Shown piece after piece: positions 7,521 through 16,843 of a stretch of 48,694 bases of DNA. Below the pieces are notes generated by a model. That model searched no databases. It was not told the DNA's origin and saw nothing but the letters and a program-made list of their open reading frames with translations. The stretch spans positions 124,893 to 173,586 of the forward strand of contig DCXY01000023.1 of NCBI GenBank assembly GCA_002329155.1, read 5' to 3'. The first letter of the stretch is position 1, and the number at the start of each line of letters is the position of its first letter. The DNA comes from Stenotrophomonas sp. UBA2124 (GTDB lineage Bacteria > Pseudomonadota > Gammaproteobacteria > Xanthomonadales > Xanthomonadaceae). The position numbers and the translations under genes were made by a program.

Positions 7521-8435
7521 TCAATGCGCGGGCTTGCCACCACCGCGCAGGCGCTGGAACAGGGTCACGCCGGCCAATACCACCGCACCAATCACCAGGC
7601 CCACCACCACGCTGCCGATGCCGTTGGCCAGCCATTCCAGCGACGGCGAAGGCGCCATGCCGACCACGAAGTGATGCAGCGCCGGGATCGCGTGCACCAG
7701 GATGCCACCACCCACCAGGAACATCGCCGCGGTGCCGGCGATGGACAGGCCGCGCATCAGCCACGGCGTGGCGTACAGAATGCCGCGGCCAAGGGCCGCC
7801 ATCGCGCGGCCCTTCTCCAGCAGCCATATCCCCATGTCGTCGAGCTTGACGATGCCAGCCACCAGGCCATACACGAACACGGTCATGCCCAGCGCCACCG
7901 CGATCAACGTGGCCACCTGCTGCATGAACGGTGCGGTGGATACCACACCCAACGACAGCACGATGATCTCGGCCGACAGGATGAAGTCGGTGCGTACCGC
8001 ACCCTTGATCTTGCGCTTCTCCCACGCCACCACGTCGGTCTTGTCGTCAGCCAGCGCGCGGTTCAGCTCGGCCTTGTGCGCGCCGTCCTCGTCCTTGGAG
8101 TGCAGGAACTTGTGCGCCAGCTTTTCCACGCCCTCGTAACAGAGGAAGGCACCACCGAGCATCATCAGCGGGGTGATCGCCCACGGCAGCCATGCGCTGA
8201 TGGCCAGCGCCGCCGGCACCAGAATCGCCTTGTTGACCAGCGAACCCTTGGCCACCGCCCACACCACCGGCAGCTCGCGGTTGGCGCTGACACCAGTCAC
8301 CTGCTGCGCGTTCAACGCCAGGTCATCGCCCAGCACGCCTGCGGTTTTCTTGGCCGCGACCTTGGTCAGAATGGAGACGTCATCGAGCAGGGTGGCGATA
8401 TCGTCAAGCAGGGCAAACAGGCTGGCTCCAGCCAT
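7521..8435 (-). CDS. DUF808 (YedI-like) inner-membrane protein
   Basis: 304 residues. The N-terminus MAGASLFALLDDIATLLDDV and the LTKVAAKKTAGVLGDDLALN segment are diagnostic for the DUF808 family (E. coli YedI). About five to six hydrophobic segments follow, including ITPLMMLGGAFLCYEGVEKL, and the motif KTDVVAWEKRKIKGAVRTDF lies between them. The length matches the family. It is an inner-membrane protein of unknown function. The half copy of the C-rich repeat ends 10 bp beyond its stop codon. The ATG at 8435 gives the family N-terminus exactly. Confidence 0.88.
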   Translation of the reverse strand: MAGASLFALLDDIATLLDDVSILTKVAAKKTAGVLGDDLALNAQQVTGVSANRELPVVWAVAKGSLVNKAILVPAALAISAWLPWAITPLMMLGGAFLCYEGVEKLAHKFLHSKDEDGAHKAELNRALADDKTDVVAWEKRKIKGAVRTDFILSAEIIVLSLGVVSTAPFMQQVATLIAVALGMTVFVYGLVAGIVKLDDMGIWLLEKGRAMAALGRGILYATPWLMRGLSIAGTAAMFLVGGGILVHAIPALHHFVVGMAPSPSLEWLANGIGSVVVGLVIGAVVLAGVTLFQRLRGGGKPAH

Positions 8436-8566
8436 GGGTCACCATTGAAGGGGGAACTGAGGTAATTTTCACTCAGGATGGCCGTAAACAGGTGTGAGGC
8501 CCGCATTCACCCTTCGCCTACCCGCCAGTGGCCACACTGGCGGCACTGCCCTGTGGAGATGTCCGC

Positions 8567-10264
8567 TTGAGTGAAACCACCACCAATGACAGCCCCACCA
8601 CCATCGGTGGCATGAACCGGCGCCAGCAGATCGTCCGGCTATTGCTGCGCTACCGCAACTCAGGCGTGTTCTCCGGCATCTCGCTCGACGGCGAGCTGCC
8701 GCGCCTTGGCCGCCAGCCGGCTACCGGTGATCCCACCCAGTTCGTCGCCGATCTGGAGGCGCTGGGAACCACCTTCGTCAAGCTGGGCCAGGTGCTCTCC
8801 ACCCGCCCGGACATGATCCCGCCCGAGTATGTGGCCGCGCTGGAGCGCATGCAGGAAAAGGTGGCGCCCATCCCGGTCGAGCAGGTCCGCGCCATCGTCG
8901 AAGAAGACCTGGGTGCGCCGGTCGGCAAGCTGTTCGCCGTCTTCGACCCCGCGCCGCTGGGCTGTGCCTCCATCGCACAGGTGCACCGCGCGGTGCTGCA
9001 CGATGGCCGCGAAGTGGCCATCAAGGTGCAGAAGCCCGACGTGGCCACGCAGCTGCGCTCGGACATCGGCGTGCTGCGCAGCTTCGCCACCGCCGCCGAC
9101 CACTTCACCCGCGTCGGCCGCAAGCTGCGCTTCTCCGACTGGCTGGACGAGTTCGCCAAGACCCTGCGCATGGAGCTTGATTACGAAGCCGAGGCGGCCA
9201 ACCTCGCACGCTTCGGCCAGCACCTGGCGCCCTACCCCGAGCTGTGGGTGCCGCAACCGCTGTGGGACCTGTGCAGCCGCCGCGTGCTGACCATGGAGCT
9301 GGTGCCAGGCGTGCGCGTGGATGCCATTCCGCCGGTGCGGCGCACCGAGCAGTCGATGCTGCCGTTGGCGGCAGCGCTGGTGCGCGGCTATCTGGACCAG
9401 ATCTTCGTGCATGGTGAAATCCATGCCGACCCGCACCCCGGCAACCTGCGCGTCACGCCCGACGGGCACCTGGCCATCTTCGACCTGGGCATGGTGGCGC
9501 ATGTGCCGCCGCGCCTGCGCGAGCGCCTGCTCAAGCTGCTGTTCGCCGCCGTTGATGGCCGGGGCGAGGAAGTGACCGACGAGATCATCGCCATCAGCAC
9601 GCGGCTGGAGGACTACAACGAAGAACGCCACCTGCGCGAAACCGGGCAGATGATCGCCCGCTATGCAGCCAACGGCACCTTGTCAGAAGGCCAGGTGGTG
9701 CTGGAGATCGTGCGCATCGCCACCGCCAGCAACCTGCGCACGCCGCCCGAGTTGAGCCTGCTGGGCAAAGCGCTGCTCAACCTTGAAGGCGTGTGCCAGC
9801 TGCTGGCACCGGAGATGGACACGCGCCGCGTGGTGGAGAAGCAGCTGCAGTCTGTAATGCGCGCGCGCTTCCGCAAATCACTCTCGCGCGCCAACCTCGC
9901 CAGCGAGATGATGGAAGTGCAGCAACTGCTGCGCGAAGGCCCGCGCCGCATGTCGGACATCCTCAGCCTGGTGGCCGAGAACCGCCTGCAGATGAAGGTC
10001 ACCGGGCTGGAGGAATCGCGGCTGATGGAGAACATCCAGAAGGTCGCCAACCGCATCGCCGCCGGGCTCATCACCGCCGCGCTGCTGCTGTCCTCGGCAT
10101 TGATGATGCGCGTGCCCACGCGCTGGAGCCTGTTCGGCTACCCTGCCTTCGCCATCGTGCTGTTCCTGCTGGGTGTGGCCATCGGCATGGGCCTGATCAT
10201 CAGCTCGCTGCTGTTCGACCGCCGCACGCGCTCACGTGCACGCGAGGAACGCGGCCACCGATGA
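8567..10264 (+). CDS. AarF/ABC1/UbiB-family protein kinase-like protein
   Basis: 565 residues from a TTG start at 8567, chosen because GGAGAT at 8555-8560 is well placed; an upstream ATG at 8528 and an ATG at 8612 are alternatives. Features of the UbiB/ADCK family are the KxGQ motif in TFVKLGQVLSTRPDMIP, an Ala-rich nucleotide loop (PLGCASIAQVHRA), the lysine in VAIKVQKP, the catalytic HADPHPGNL and the metal site in IFDLGM. Two C-terminal hydrophobic segments (after about residue 500) anchor it in the membrane. UbiB proteins support ubiquinone synthesis and act as ATPases rather than ordinary kinases. Whether this is the main UbiB or a paralogue cannot be decided here. Confidence 0.85.
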   Translation: MSETTTNDSPTTIGGMNRRQQIVRLLLRYRNSGVFSGISLDGELPRLGRQPATGDPTQFVADLEALGTTFVKLGQVLSTRPDMIPPEYVAALERMQEKVAPIPVEQVRAIVEEDLGAPVGKLFAVFDPAPLGCASIAQVHRAVLHDGREVAIKVQKPDVATQLRSDIGVLRSFATAADHFTRVGRKLRFSDWLDEFAKTLRMELDYEAEAANLARFGQHLAPYPELWVPQPLWDLCSRRVLTMELVPGVRVDAIPPVRRTEQSMLPLAAALVRGYLDQIFVHGEIHADPHPGNLRVTPDGHLAIFDLGMVAHVPPRLRERLLKLLFAAVDGRGEEVTDEIIAISTRLEDYNEERHLRETGQMIARYAANGTLSEGQVVLEIVRIATASNLRTPPELSLLGKALLNLEGVCQLLAPEMDTRRVVEKQLQSVMRARFRKSLSRANLASEMMEVQQLLREGPRRMSDILSLVAENRLQMKVTGLEESRLMENIQKVANRIAAGLITAALLLSSALMMRVPTRWSLFGYPAFAIVLFLLGVAIGMGLIISSLLFDRRTRSRAREERGHR

Positions 10265-10566
10265 GCTTTGCTGCAGCTGCACCATGCAGCTGCGCGGTGC
10301 TGCAACAGCACTGGCAATGCTGCATCGCAACGCAAAGCACACGTACAGCGGGGTTCATGCGCATTGGGCTGAAACCCGCTGCCGGATTTCTGCTGGCTAT
10401 GCATGGTGCATGAACCGAGCAGACCGGTCTTTTTCATCCGAACATTTCAGTCAGGTTCGTGCAGGCAACATCCGGACACCCATCGTCATACGCCTGACAC
10501 AGTCATATGGCAGGGCCGTGCGCGCCAAAGGCCGCACGCTTTCCCTTCGGCTACCCAAGTGACCGC
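10265..10566. other. Intergenic stretch, no gene supported
   Basis: A gap of about 300 bp. It contains two copies of the self-palindrome GCAGCTGC (10273-10280 and 10286-10293) and a CTGC/GCAA-rich stretch up to about 10335. The second half presumably holds the opgB promoter. A 50-codon frame starting at 10261 has no recognisable features and no Shine-Dalgarno sequence of note. Confidence 0.4.
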
Positions 10567-12675
10567 ATGCATTGGATCATCTGGCTGTATCTGGCGGCGC
10601 TGGTCGTCCTGCTGGTGTTGTCCCCTACGCTGGCGCGGCTCAAGGCCAGCCTTTTCACATTGCTGCTGCTGTCGCTGAGCGCCTGGTGGCTGATCGACAA
10701 GCTCAGCGGTGACGGCATCAACTCGGCCACGCTCTACCACCTGCGCAGCGACATGGAAGGCGCAGGCGTGGCCGACTTCGGCAGCTATATCGCCGGTTTC
10801 CTGTGCCTGATGGTGCTGTCCTTCAGCCCGTTCCTGCTGTTGCGTGTGCGCCGCCTGCGCATGCCGCGCCATGGTGGCGCCGTGTTCGCCGGCTTTGCCG
10901 CACTGCTGGTAGCCTGCGTTGCCGCCAGCCCGCTGTATGGCGACGTGCAGCGTCTGCGCCAGCAGTTCAAACCGGTGGACTACAGCGCGGTGGCGCCGGA
11001 GTACGTGATGCCTTCGGCACCGTTGGCCAATCGCCCCAACATCGTGTGGATCTATGGCGAAAGCCTGGAGCGCACCTATCTGGACGAGGCGGTGTTCCCG
11101 GGCCTGATGCCCAACATCGCGCGGCTTGCAGGCGAAGGCCTGGACCTGCGCGGCATCGCCTCGGCCGATGGCAGCGGCTGGACCATCGCCGGCCTGGTCT
11201 CGTCCATGTGCGGCGTGCCGCTCACCACCGCGCAGGGCGACGAGAACAGCATGGGCCGCATGGGCAGCTTCCTGCCCGAAGCCTTCTGCCTGGGCGATTA
11301 CCTCAAGCAGCAGGGCTACAGCAATCACTACATGGGCGGTGCCAACGGCCAGTTCGCGGCCAAGACGGATTTCCTCAGCACGCATGGCTTTGATGACGTG
11401 CGCGACCTGGCGTGGTTCCAGAAGCAGGACATCAGCCGCAAGCACTTCTCCAACTGGGGCGTGCACGACGATGTACTGCTGGACCGCACCTACGACCGCT
11501 TCATCGAACTCTCGCGCACTGGCCAGCCTTTCATGCTGACCACGCTGACCATGGACACGCACCACCCCGCCGGGCACCTGCCGGTGGCGTGCCAAGGCAC
11601 GCGCTACCGCAGCAAGCATGGCAACATCGGCCTGCTCAATGCACTCAAGTGCACCGACCGGCTGATCTCCAAGCTGGTGGAACGCATCCGCAGCAGCGAG
11701 TTCGGCGACAACACGCTGGTGGTGCTGGCCTCCGACCACCTGGCCATGCCCAACGACCTGAGCGACGTGCTGGAGACCATGCAGCGCGAAAACCTGCTGG
11801 TGTTCCTGGGCAAGGACATCGCGCCCCGCCAGCTCACCGCCGCTGCCGGCACCACGCTGGACTCCGGCGCCACGGTACTGCAGCTGATCGACCCTGCCGT
11901 GGATGCGATCGGCTTTGGCCGCTCACTGCTGGGCACGCCGCGCTCCTCGAGCGCCAGCGTCGCCGCACTGCATGCCGATGGCGGCAGCAGGTACGCACCG
12001 TACCGCGCCTTCGCACGCTCGCTGTGGCTGGGTAACGACCAGCCGCGCATGCTGCGGCTGGAGGACGAGCAAGTGCTGGTGGGCGTACAGAAAGTGCAGC
12101 CGCCGGTGCTGCTCGAATACGACCAGGATTGGCAGCTGGCCTCGATGTACCTGGAGAACACCTCGCGCAAGTTCGAGGAAGCCGACCCGCGCCATCGCCT
12201 TGCCTATGTGGACCGCTGCACCGCGTTCGAGGATGGTTCGGCCGATGGCCAGTGGTGCGCGCTGCTGGTGGATGCGGATAAAGGCATGCGCCTGTACCGC
12301 GACAACCAGCTGCGCCGCGGCATCGCGGTGGATGCACCGCTGCAGCCCTTTGCCGGGCCGCGCCCGCTGGTGCGCCAGTCACGCATGATCAGCCGCCAGC
12401 CGCGCCATACCAGCCCGGGCAGTTACATGCTGGAGCTGTATGCCGCGCGCCGGCCGGAACGTGCGTTCTGGGTGGAGGCGGTGTCCTCCAAGCGCCAGGT
12501 CGTGGTGGCCCAGCAGTGGGTGACACCGGACAGCGAGGGCCGCATCCGCATGCCGCTGGGCGTGGACCAGGAGATCGACGATCTGGAAATTCGCGCATGG
12601 CTCAACCATGCCGAGCAGCTGGCGGTGGACGACTACGCACTGGTGCCCACCACACCCAGGCACCCGCGCTCGTAA
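10567..12675 (+). CDS. opgB: Phosphoglycerol transferase I-like protein (LTA synthase/sulfatase family)
   Basis: 702 residues. Three or four N-terminal membrane helices (to about residue 130) are followed by a large periplasmic alkaline-phosphatase-fold domain. The active site nucleophile region is IVWIYGESLERTYLD, where the family has ES(L/x)ERT. Downstream are SADGSGWTIAGLVSSMCGVPL, TMDTHHPAGHLP and VVLASDHLAMPND, supplying metal ligands. E. coli OpgB (MdoB) moves phosphoglycerol from phosphatidylglycerol to periplasmic glucans and shares these motifs and similar size. The C-terminal ~200 residues are less conserved. The ATG at 10567 puts the first helix at the N-terminus. No opgGH gene is adjacent, so the acceptor is inferred. 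Confidence 0.75.
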   Translation: MHWIIWLYLAALVVLLVLSPTLARLKASLFTLLLLSLSAWWLIDKLSGDGINSATLYHLRSDMEGAGVADFGSYIAGFLCLMVLSFSPFLLLRVRRLRMPRHGGAVFAGFAALLVACVAASPLYGDVQRLRQQFKPVDYSAVAPEYVMPSAPLANRPNIVWIYGESLERTYLDEAVFPGLMPNIARLAGEGLDLRGIASADGSGWTIAGLVSSMCGVPLTTAQGDENSMGRMGSFLPEAFCLGDYLKQQGYSNHYMGGANGQFAAKTDFLSTHGFDDVRDLAWFQKQDISRKHFSNWGVHDDVLLDRTYDRFIELSRTGQPFMLTTLTMDTHHPAGHLPVACQGTRYRSKHGNIGLLNALKCTDRLISKLVERIRSSEFGDNTLVVLASDHLAMPNDLSDVLETMQRENLLVFLGKDIAPRQLTAAAGTTLDSGATVLQLIDPAVDAIGFGRSLLGTPRSSSASVAALHADGGSRYAPYRAFARSLWLGNDQPRMLRLEDEQVLVGVQKVQPPVLLEYDQDWQLASMYLENTSRKFEEADPRHRLAYVDRCTAFEDGSADGQWCALLVDADKGMRLYRDNQLRRGIAVDAPLQPFAGPRPLVRQSRMISRQPRHTSPGSYMLELYAARRPERAFWVEAVSSKRQVVVAQQWVTPDSEGRIRMPLGVDQEIDDLEIRAWLNHAEQLAVDDYALVPTTPRHPRS

Positions 12676-12707
12676 GCACGCGCGGGCAGACACCAACGCC
12701 CAACCCT

Positions 12708-13326
12708 GTAGCCCGGGTAAGCGCCAGCGCACCCGGGAACACGGCCAACCTTCAGCTACCGGAATGCACCGCGCACGGCTGCCTCACCGCGAACAGCCCC
12801 GGGTGCGCATTCACTTACCCGGGCTACGCTCTGGTGCGTAACCACACGCGAACACACACCAGCGCCCAGCCCCTGTAGCCCGGGTAAGCGCCAGCGCACC
12901 CGGGAACACGGCCAACCTTCAGCTACCAGAATGCACCGCGCACGACAGCCTCCTCGCAAACAACCCCGGGTGCGCATTCGCTTACCCGGGCTACGCTCTG
13001 GTGCGTAGCCACGCGCGAACACACACCAGCACCCAACCCCTGTAGCCCGGGTAAGCGCCAGCGCACCCGGGACACAGCCAACCCTCAGCTGGCCGAATGC
13101 ATCGCACACGGCAGCCTCACCGCGAACAGCCCCGGGTGCGCGTTGCTTACCCGGGCTACGCTCTGGCGCATAACCACGCACGGACACACACCGGTGCCCA
13201 GCCCCTGTAGCCCGGGTAAGCGCCAGCGCACCCGGGAACACGGCCAGCCCTCAGCTGGCCGAATGCACCGCACACGGCAGCCTCACCGCGAACAGCCCCG
13301 GGTGCGCGTTCGCTTACCCGGGCTAC
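12708..13326. repeat. Tandem array of four REP pairs, period about 167 bp
   Basis: Units start at 12708, 12875, 13042 and 13207 and end at 12827, 12994, 13159 and 13326. Each opens with GTAGCCCGGGTAAGCG and closes with its reverse complement or a close variant, enclosing a ~60-bp filler and linked by a ~48-bp spacer. Filler and spacer are conserved between units, so whole units were duplicated rather than REPs inserted separately. The array fills the gap between opgB and the convergent mechanosensitive-channel gene. No gene is supported in it. Confidence 0.92.
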
Positions 13327-13343
13327 GTGTCGCTGCATGTCAC

Positions 13344-15833
13344 TCAGGTCTTTGGCGTATCCGTTGCTTCCGGCGGCTCCGGGGCTGCCGGGTCACGCAC
13401 CAGATGGATGTCGGTGGGCGTCACCAGGGCAATGCCATTGGCGGCCGCCTGTTGCAGCAGCTCGAACAACAGCTCGCTACGGGTGCCATATACCGAACGC
13501 GATGACGGCACGTAGCCGAAGCTGTTGATCGCCACCTGGCCACCACTGATCGAGTCGATGTACACCGACGGTGCCGGCTCCTCCAGCACGGTGGCGTTGT
13601 CCGCATAGATGCCCAGCAGCAGCTGCCGCAGCTTGCCCACATCCGTGCCCAGTGGCACCGAGAACTGGATCTGGATGCGGCCCAGCGCATTGGCCATGGT
13701 CATGTTGCGGATGGTCTTGGTGATCAGCTCCGAGTTCGGCACGATCAGCGTCGAACGGTCACCCACCTGGATTTCGGTCGAGCGCACCGAGATGCGGCGG
13801 ATATCACCTTCCTGGTCACCGATCTTCACCCAGTCGCCGATCTTCACCGGGCGCTCGGCCAGCAGGATCAGGCCGGACACGAAGTTCTGGGTGATGGCCT
13901 GCAGGCCAAAGCCAATACCCACCGACAACGCACTGGCCACCAGCGCCAGCTTCTCGAAGCCGATGCCCAGCGCGGCCAGCGCCCACAGCACCGCCAGCAC
14001 GATGCCGACGTAGTGCGCCACGGTGCTGATCGAATTGCGCGCACCAGGGTCCAGCTCGGTCTTGGGCAGGTAGGTATCCACCAGCCAGCGCTGCACCACG
14101 CGCATCAGCGCCAGCCCGCCCAACAGCACCACGATGGCATAGACAATCGAGGAGGGCTGCAGCACGCTGCCGCCGATCTTGATGCCGCCGGCCAATGTTT
14201 CCAGCCAGCTGTACAACGCACTGACATTGCCGAATGGAGCCACCACCGCAGTGATGCCCAGCAGCACCAGCAGCACGCGCAGGGTGGCCGACATCAACAC
14301 ACCCACCTGCTCCATGCGCGGCGCGGGCAAGCCGGTAGACAGGCGCAGGGTGCGGCCCAGCGTGCTGTCAGGTGCCAGCAGCCACAGCGCGAAGTCGTCG
14401 GCGAACTTCATCAGCAGCGAGATCGCCAGGATCACCACCGTCATCCACACCATCTGCTGGGCGGTGAACATGGCGAAGTTGAGGTAGCCCAGCAGGGTGG
14501 CGACCAGTGCGGCGAGAATGGTCAGGTGGCCGCCCAGCCGTGCCACCACCAACCAGCCGCTGCGTGGTGCGCGCACGGTCTGCGGCTTGCCGGTGGCCTT
14601 GCCGGCCGCCTCCGCATCACGCTCGGCCTGCGCCGCTTCGGCCGCGCGGCGGCGGTGCAGCGCGGTGAAGGTCACCAGCATGCCGCTGATCAGCGCGACA
14701 TAGGTCAGCGCGATCAGCCCATCCAGCGTCACCGTAAGCACATCGGAGGTCCGTGCCGAGCGGTTGATCTCGCGCAGCAGCAGGGTGAGCCACGTCAGCC
14801 ACGCCGCGCCCCACGCAAAGCGGCGCAGCCGGCCTGCGGCCAGATCGTCCATGTCCAGCAGCCGCCACGACGGCCGCGAAGGCACCAGCAGGCAGGACGC
14901 CAGCGCGGCGATGAAGGACGCCACGAAGGTGGCCAGCACGAAGGTGTCGGCCAGCGACTCCAGACGCGGGGTGATGGCGTCAATGGCGCGCAGCCCCTCC
15001 ATCAGCGCCATGGCTGCCAGGCCCGGTAGCACCGTGCCCACCAGCAGCAGCCACACCGCCAGCCCGGTACGGCGCAGGCGCCCTGCCGGCGCACGCTCGG
15101 AGGCGGCGAAGTTGCGGCCCACGTGGCGCAGCCACAGGCGCAGCGGGAACACCATCAGCAGCGCCAGCCCCAGACCAAGCAGCGGCAGTGTCCAGCCGTG
15201 CCTGGCGGTGGCCTTGTTCAGCGCACTGACACCCAGGCGATACAACGACTGCAGGTGGGCGATGTCGGTGGGAATGCGTTCGACAAATTCGCGCCACAAC
15301 GCCGGCGACAGCGGTGAGCCCACCTTGCGGCCCAGCTGCTCGCCGAACTGTTTGGCGCGCATCTTCTCGATGGACTCGGCTGTCTGCTTGGCATCCTCGG
15401 CCAGCAGCTTGCCCTGCTTGATGCCGGCATCTATCTGGCTGCGCGCATCGTCCAGCTGTTTGCGCTGGGCGGCGATCTGTGGCTCTTCGCCGCCTTCCGG
15501 TGCGGGGCCCAGCTGCTCGATGCGCGCATCCAGCTGGCCCAGCTCGGGCTGCAGCGCCTGCGCGCTGGATTCGGCATCCCGCTGGGCCTGGCTGGCCTGT
15601 TCGGCCAGGGTCTTGAGGGTTTCCGGCGCATCGGCATTGCCCAGCGAACGCTTCACCTTGTCCAGCGCCTTGCCGGCTGCTTCGATGCGCTGCTGCGGGG
15701 TCGGCCCGCTGCCGTCCTGCGCGGCGGCGGCCAGCGCGGCACCATCGGCAAACAGGCCGACAGCCAGCATCAACAGGGTCAGCAGGGCGGGACGCAGCAG
15801 CTGGAGGCAGGCTTGGGCGGACAAGGGCAACAC
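13344..15833 (-). CDS. MscS-family mechanosensitive channel with DUF3772 periplasmic domain
   Basis: About 829 residues from a GTG start at 15833; no ATG exists near the N-terminus, and a TTG at 15899 would add 22 residues. The GTG start gives a signal peptide (LLRPALLTLLMLAVGLFADG) followed by a coiled-coil periplasmic region of about 180 residues rich in Gln, Ala and Glu (DUF3772). About ten membrane helices follow, then a C-terminal MscS module with the pore helix in KLALVASALSVGIGFGLQAI and the beta-domain sequence LLAERPVKIGDWVKIGDQEG. MscK-like channels of this type release solutes on hypo-osmotic shock. It closely follows the 82-residue gene upstream and may share its transcript. Confidence 0.85.
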   Translation of the reverse strand: MLPLSAQACLQLLRPALLTLLMLAVGLFADGAALAAAAQDGSGPTPQQRIEAAGKALDKVKRSLGNADAPETLKTLAEQASQAQRDAESSAQALQPELGQLDARIEQLGPAPEGGEEPQIAAQRKQLDDARSQIDAGIKQGKLLAEDAKQTAESIEKMRAKQFGEQLGRKVGSPLSPALWREFVERIPTDIAHLQSLYRLGVSALNKATARHGWTLPLLGLGLALLMVFPLRLWLRHVGRNFAASERAPAGRLRRTGLAVWLLLVGTVLPGLAAMALMEGLRAIDAITPRLESLADTFVLATFVASFIAALASCLLVPSRPSWRLLDMDDLAAGRLRRFAWGAAWLTWLTLLLREINRSARTSDVLTVTLDGLIALTYVALISGMLVTFTALHRRRAAEAAQAERDAEAAGKATGKPQTVRAPRSGWLVVARLGGHLTILAALVATLLGYLNFAMFTAQQMVWMTVVILAISLLMKFADDFALWLLAPDSTLGRTLRLSTGLPAPRMEQVGVLMSATLRVLLVLLGITAVVAPFGNVSALYSWLETLAGGIKIGGSVLQPSSIVYAIVVLLGGLALMRVVQRWLVDTYLPKTELDPGARNSISTVAHYVGIVLAVLWALAALGIGFEKLALVASALSVGIGFGLQAITQNFVSGLILLAERPVKIGDWVKIGDQEGDIRRISVRSTEIQVGDRSTLIVPNSELITKTIRNMTMANALGRIQIQFSVPLGTDVGKLRQLLLGIYADNATVLEEPAPSVYIDSISGGQVAINSFGYVPSSRSVYGTRSELLFELLQQAAANGIALVTPTDIHLVRDPAAPEPPEATDTPKT

Positions 15834-15903
15834 ACCGTCATGCGCGGACCACCGCGCGTGGCCGCGACTATAAAGCAGGCCACGTCCATGCACCGGCAAA
15901 CGC

Positions 15904-16152
15904 TCAGTACCTGAGCCGCAATTCGGTGATGCGGTGCCGGTTGTCCTCGTAGATTTCCTGGAATTCCTCTTCGGTCAGCTCATCAGGCGCGTAGACCGCC
16001 ACCGGGTCCCACTCCCGGCCATTGGACTGCGGTTGGCGCGGACCGGCCCGCAGCGAGAAGCCATGCCCCTCGTACTGCACCAGCTCCGGCACGGACTCCC
16101 AGCGCTCACGCGAAAAACGGTTCTGGCCCTTCAGCAGGATCACTGCGTACAT
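15904..16152 (-). CDS. Small hypothetical protein
   Basis: 82 residues, not recognised. It begins MYAVILLKGQNRFSRERWES and has an acidic C-terminal stretch (PDELTEEEFQEIYEDN) followed by a short basic end. No signal peptide or membrane segment is present, so it is probably cytoplasmic. A strong GGGAG lies just upstream of the ATG at 16152, which supports real translation. The channel gene follows immediately on the same strand. Confidence 0.65.
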   Translation of the reverse strand: MYAVILLKGQNRFSRERWESVPELVQYEGHGFSLRAGPRQPQSNGREWDPVAVYAPDELTEEEFQEIYEDNRHRITELRLRY

Positions 16153-16328
16153 GGTTATCTCCCGTTATCGGATGCACGCAGCCTAGCGCCGAGAATGTTG
16201 GCCGATGGTAAAGGTAGGGCTTGCAGGCAGGATGGGATTCAGGCGCGTGAGCGCCTGTACAGCCACGTCCTCTTCACCACGCCTGCCCTATAGCTGGTGC
16301 CTGGCTTTACTGGAAAGGACGTAAACAC

Positions 16329-16823
16329 ATGACTGCCCATCCGCCCCTGACCACTGTTCCCAAGCTGGATCTGGCCCGCTACCTCGGCACGTGGTACGAG
16401 ATCGCCCGCCTGCCCATGCGCCATGAGCCGGAAGATGCCACCGATGTCACCGCGACGTATTCGCTGGAGGAAGGTGGCAGCATCCGCGTACAGAACCGTT
16501 GCCTGCACAAGGGTGAACTGGAGGAGGCCATCGGCCAGGCCAAGGCTGTGGATGACACCAACAGCAAGCTGGAAGTCACGTTCCTGCCTGAGGGTCTGCG
16601 CTGGATTCCCTTCACCAAGGGTGACTACTGGGTGCTCCAGGTGGCGCCGGACTATTCGGTGGCCCTGGTCGGCAGCCCCGACCGCGACTATCTGTGGCTG
16701 CTTGCACGCACGCCGGAACTGGACGCGGTGCAGCGCGATCATTACATCGAATACGCCGCGCGTCAGGGCTTCGATGTCAGCCGCTTGATCCACACGCCAC
16801 AGACCGGCCAACGTACGGCCTGA
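16329..16823 (+). CDS. blc: Lipocalin family protein (Blc-like)
   Basis: 164 residues. The lipocalin signature GTWYEIARLPMRHE is at residues 20-33, with the second structurally conserved region at YWVLQVAPDYSVALVGSP and the third at YLWLLARTPELD. Bacterial lipocalins bind fatty acids or lysophospholipids. Unlike E. coli Blc, there is no signal peptide or lipobox: the protein begins MTAHPPLTTVPKLDLARYLG, so it appears cytoplasmic unless a further upstream start exists. GGAAAGGA upstream supports the ATG at 16329. The FAD oxidoreductase gene begins 20 nt after its stop, so the pair is likely co-transcribed. Confidence 0.88.
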   Translation: MTAHPPLTTVPKLDLARYLGTWYEIARLPMRHEPEDATDVTATYSLEEGGSIRVQNRCLHKGELEEAIGQAKAVDDTNSKLEVTFLPEGLRWIPFTKGDYWVLQVAPDYSVALVGSPDRDYLWLLARTPELDAVQRDHYIEYAARQGFDVSRLIHTPQTGQRTA

Positions 16824-16843
16824 GACCGCTTACGGAGCAGCTT

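Noticed and set aside
6907..7674. Open frames through the repeat array near 7 kb
   Set aside because: They translate the palindromic repeats into repeated Pro/Arg/Gly peptides; the periodicity belongs to DNA, not to a protein.
10261..10413. 50-codon frame overlapping the AarF/UbiB-family stop (ATGA)
   Set aside because: It has Ala, Cys and Gln runs caused by CTGC-type repeats, no family resemblance and no structural pattern. The ATGA overlap alone is not enough.
12756..13241. Frames inside the four-unit REP array
   Set aside because: Repeating peptide units of about 55 residues simply mirror the 167-bp DNA period. There is no ribosome site.
12708..13326. CRISPR array
   Set aside because: Repeats are inverted pairs and the spacers are the same from unit to unit, with no cas genes. 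These are REP units.
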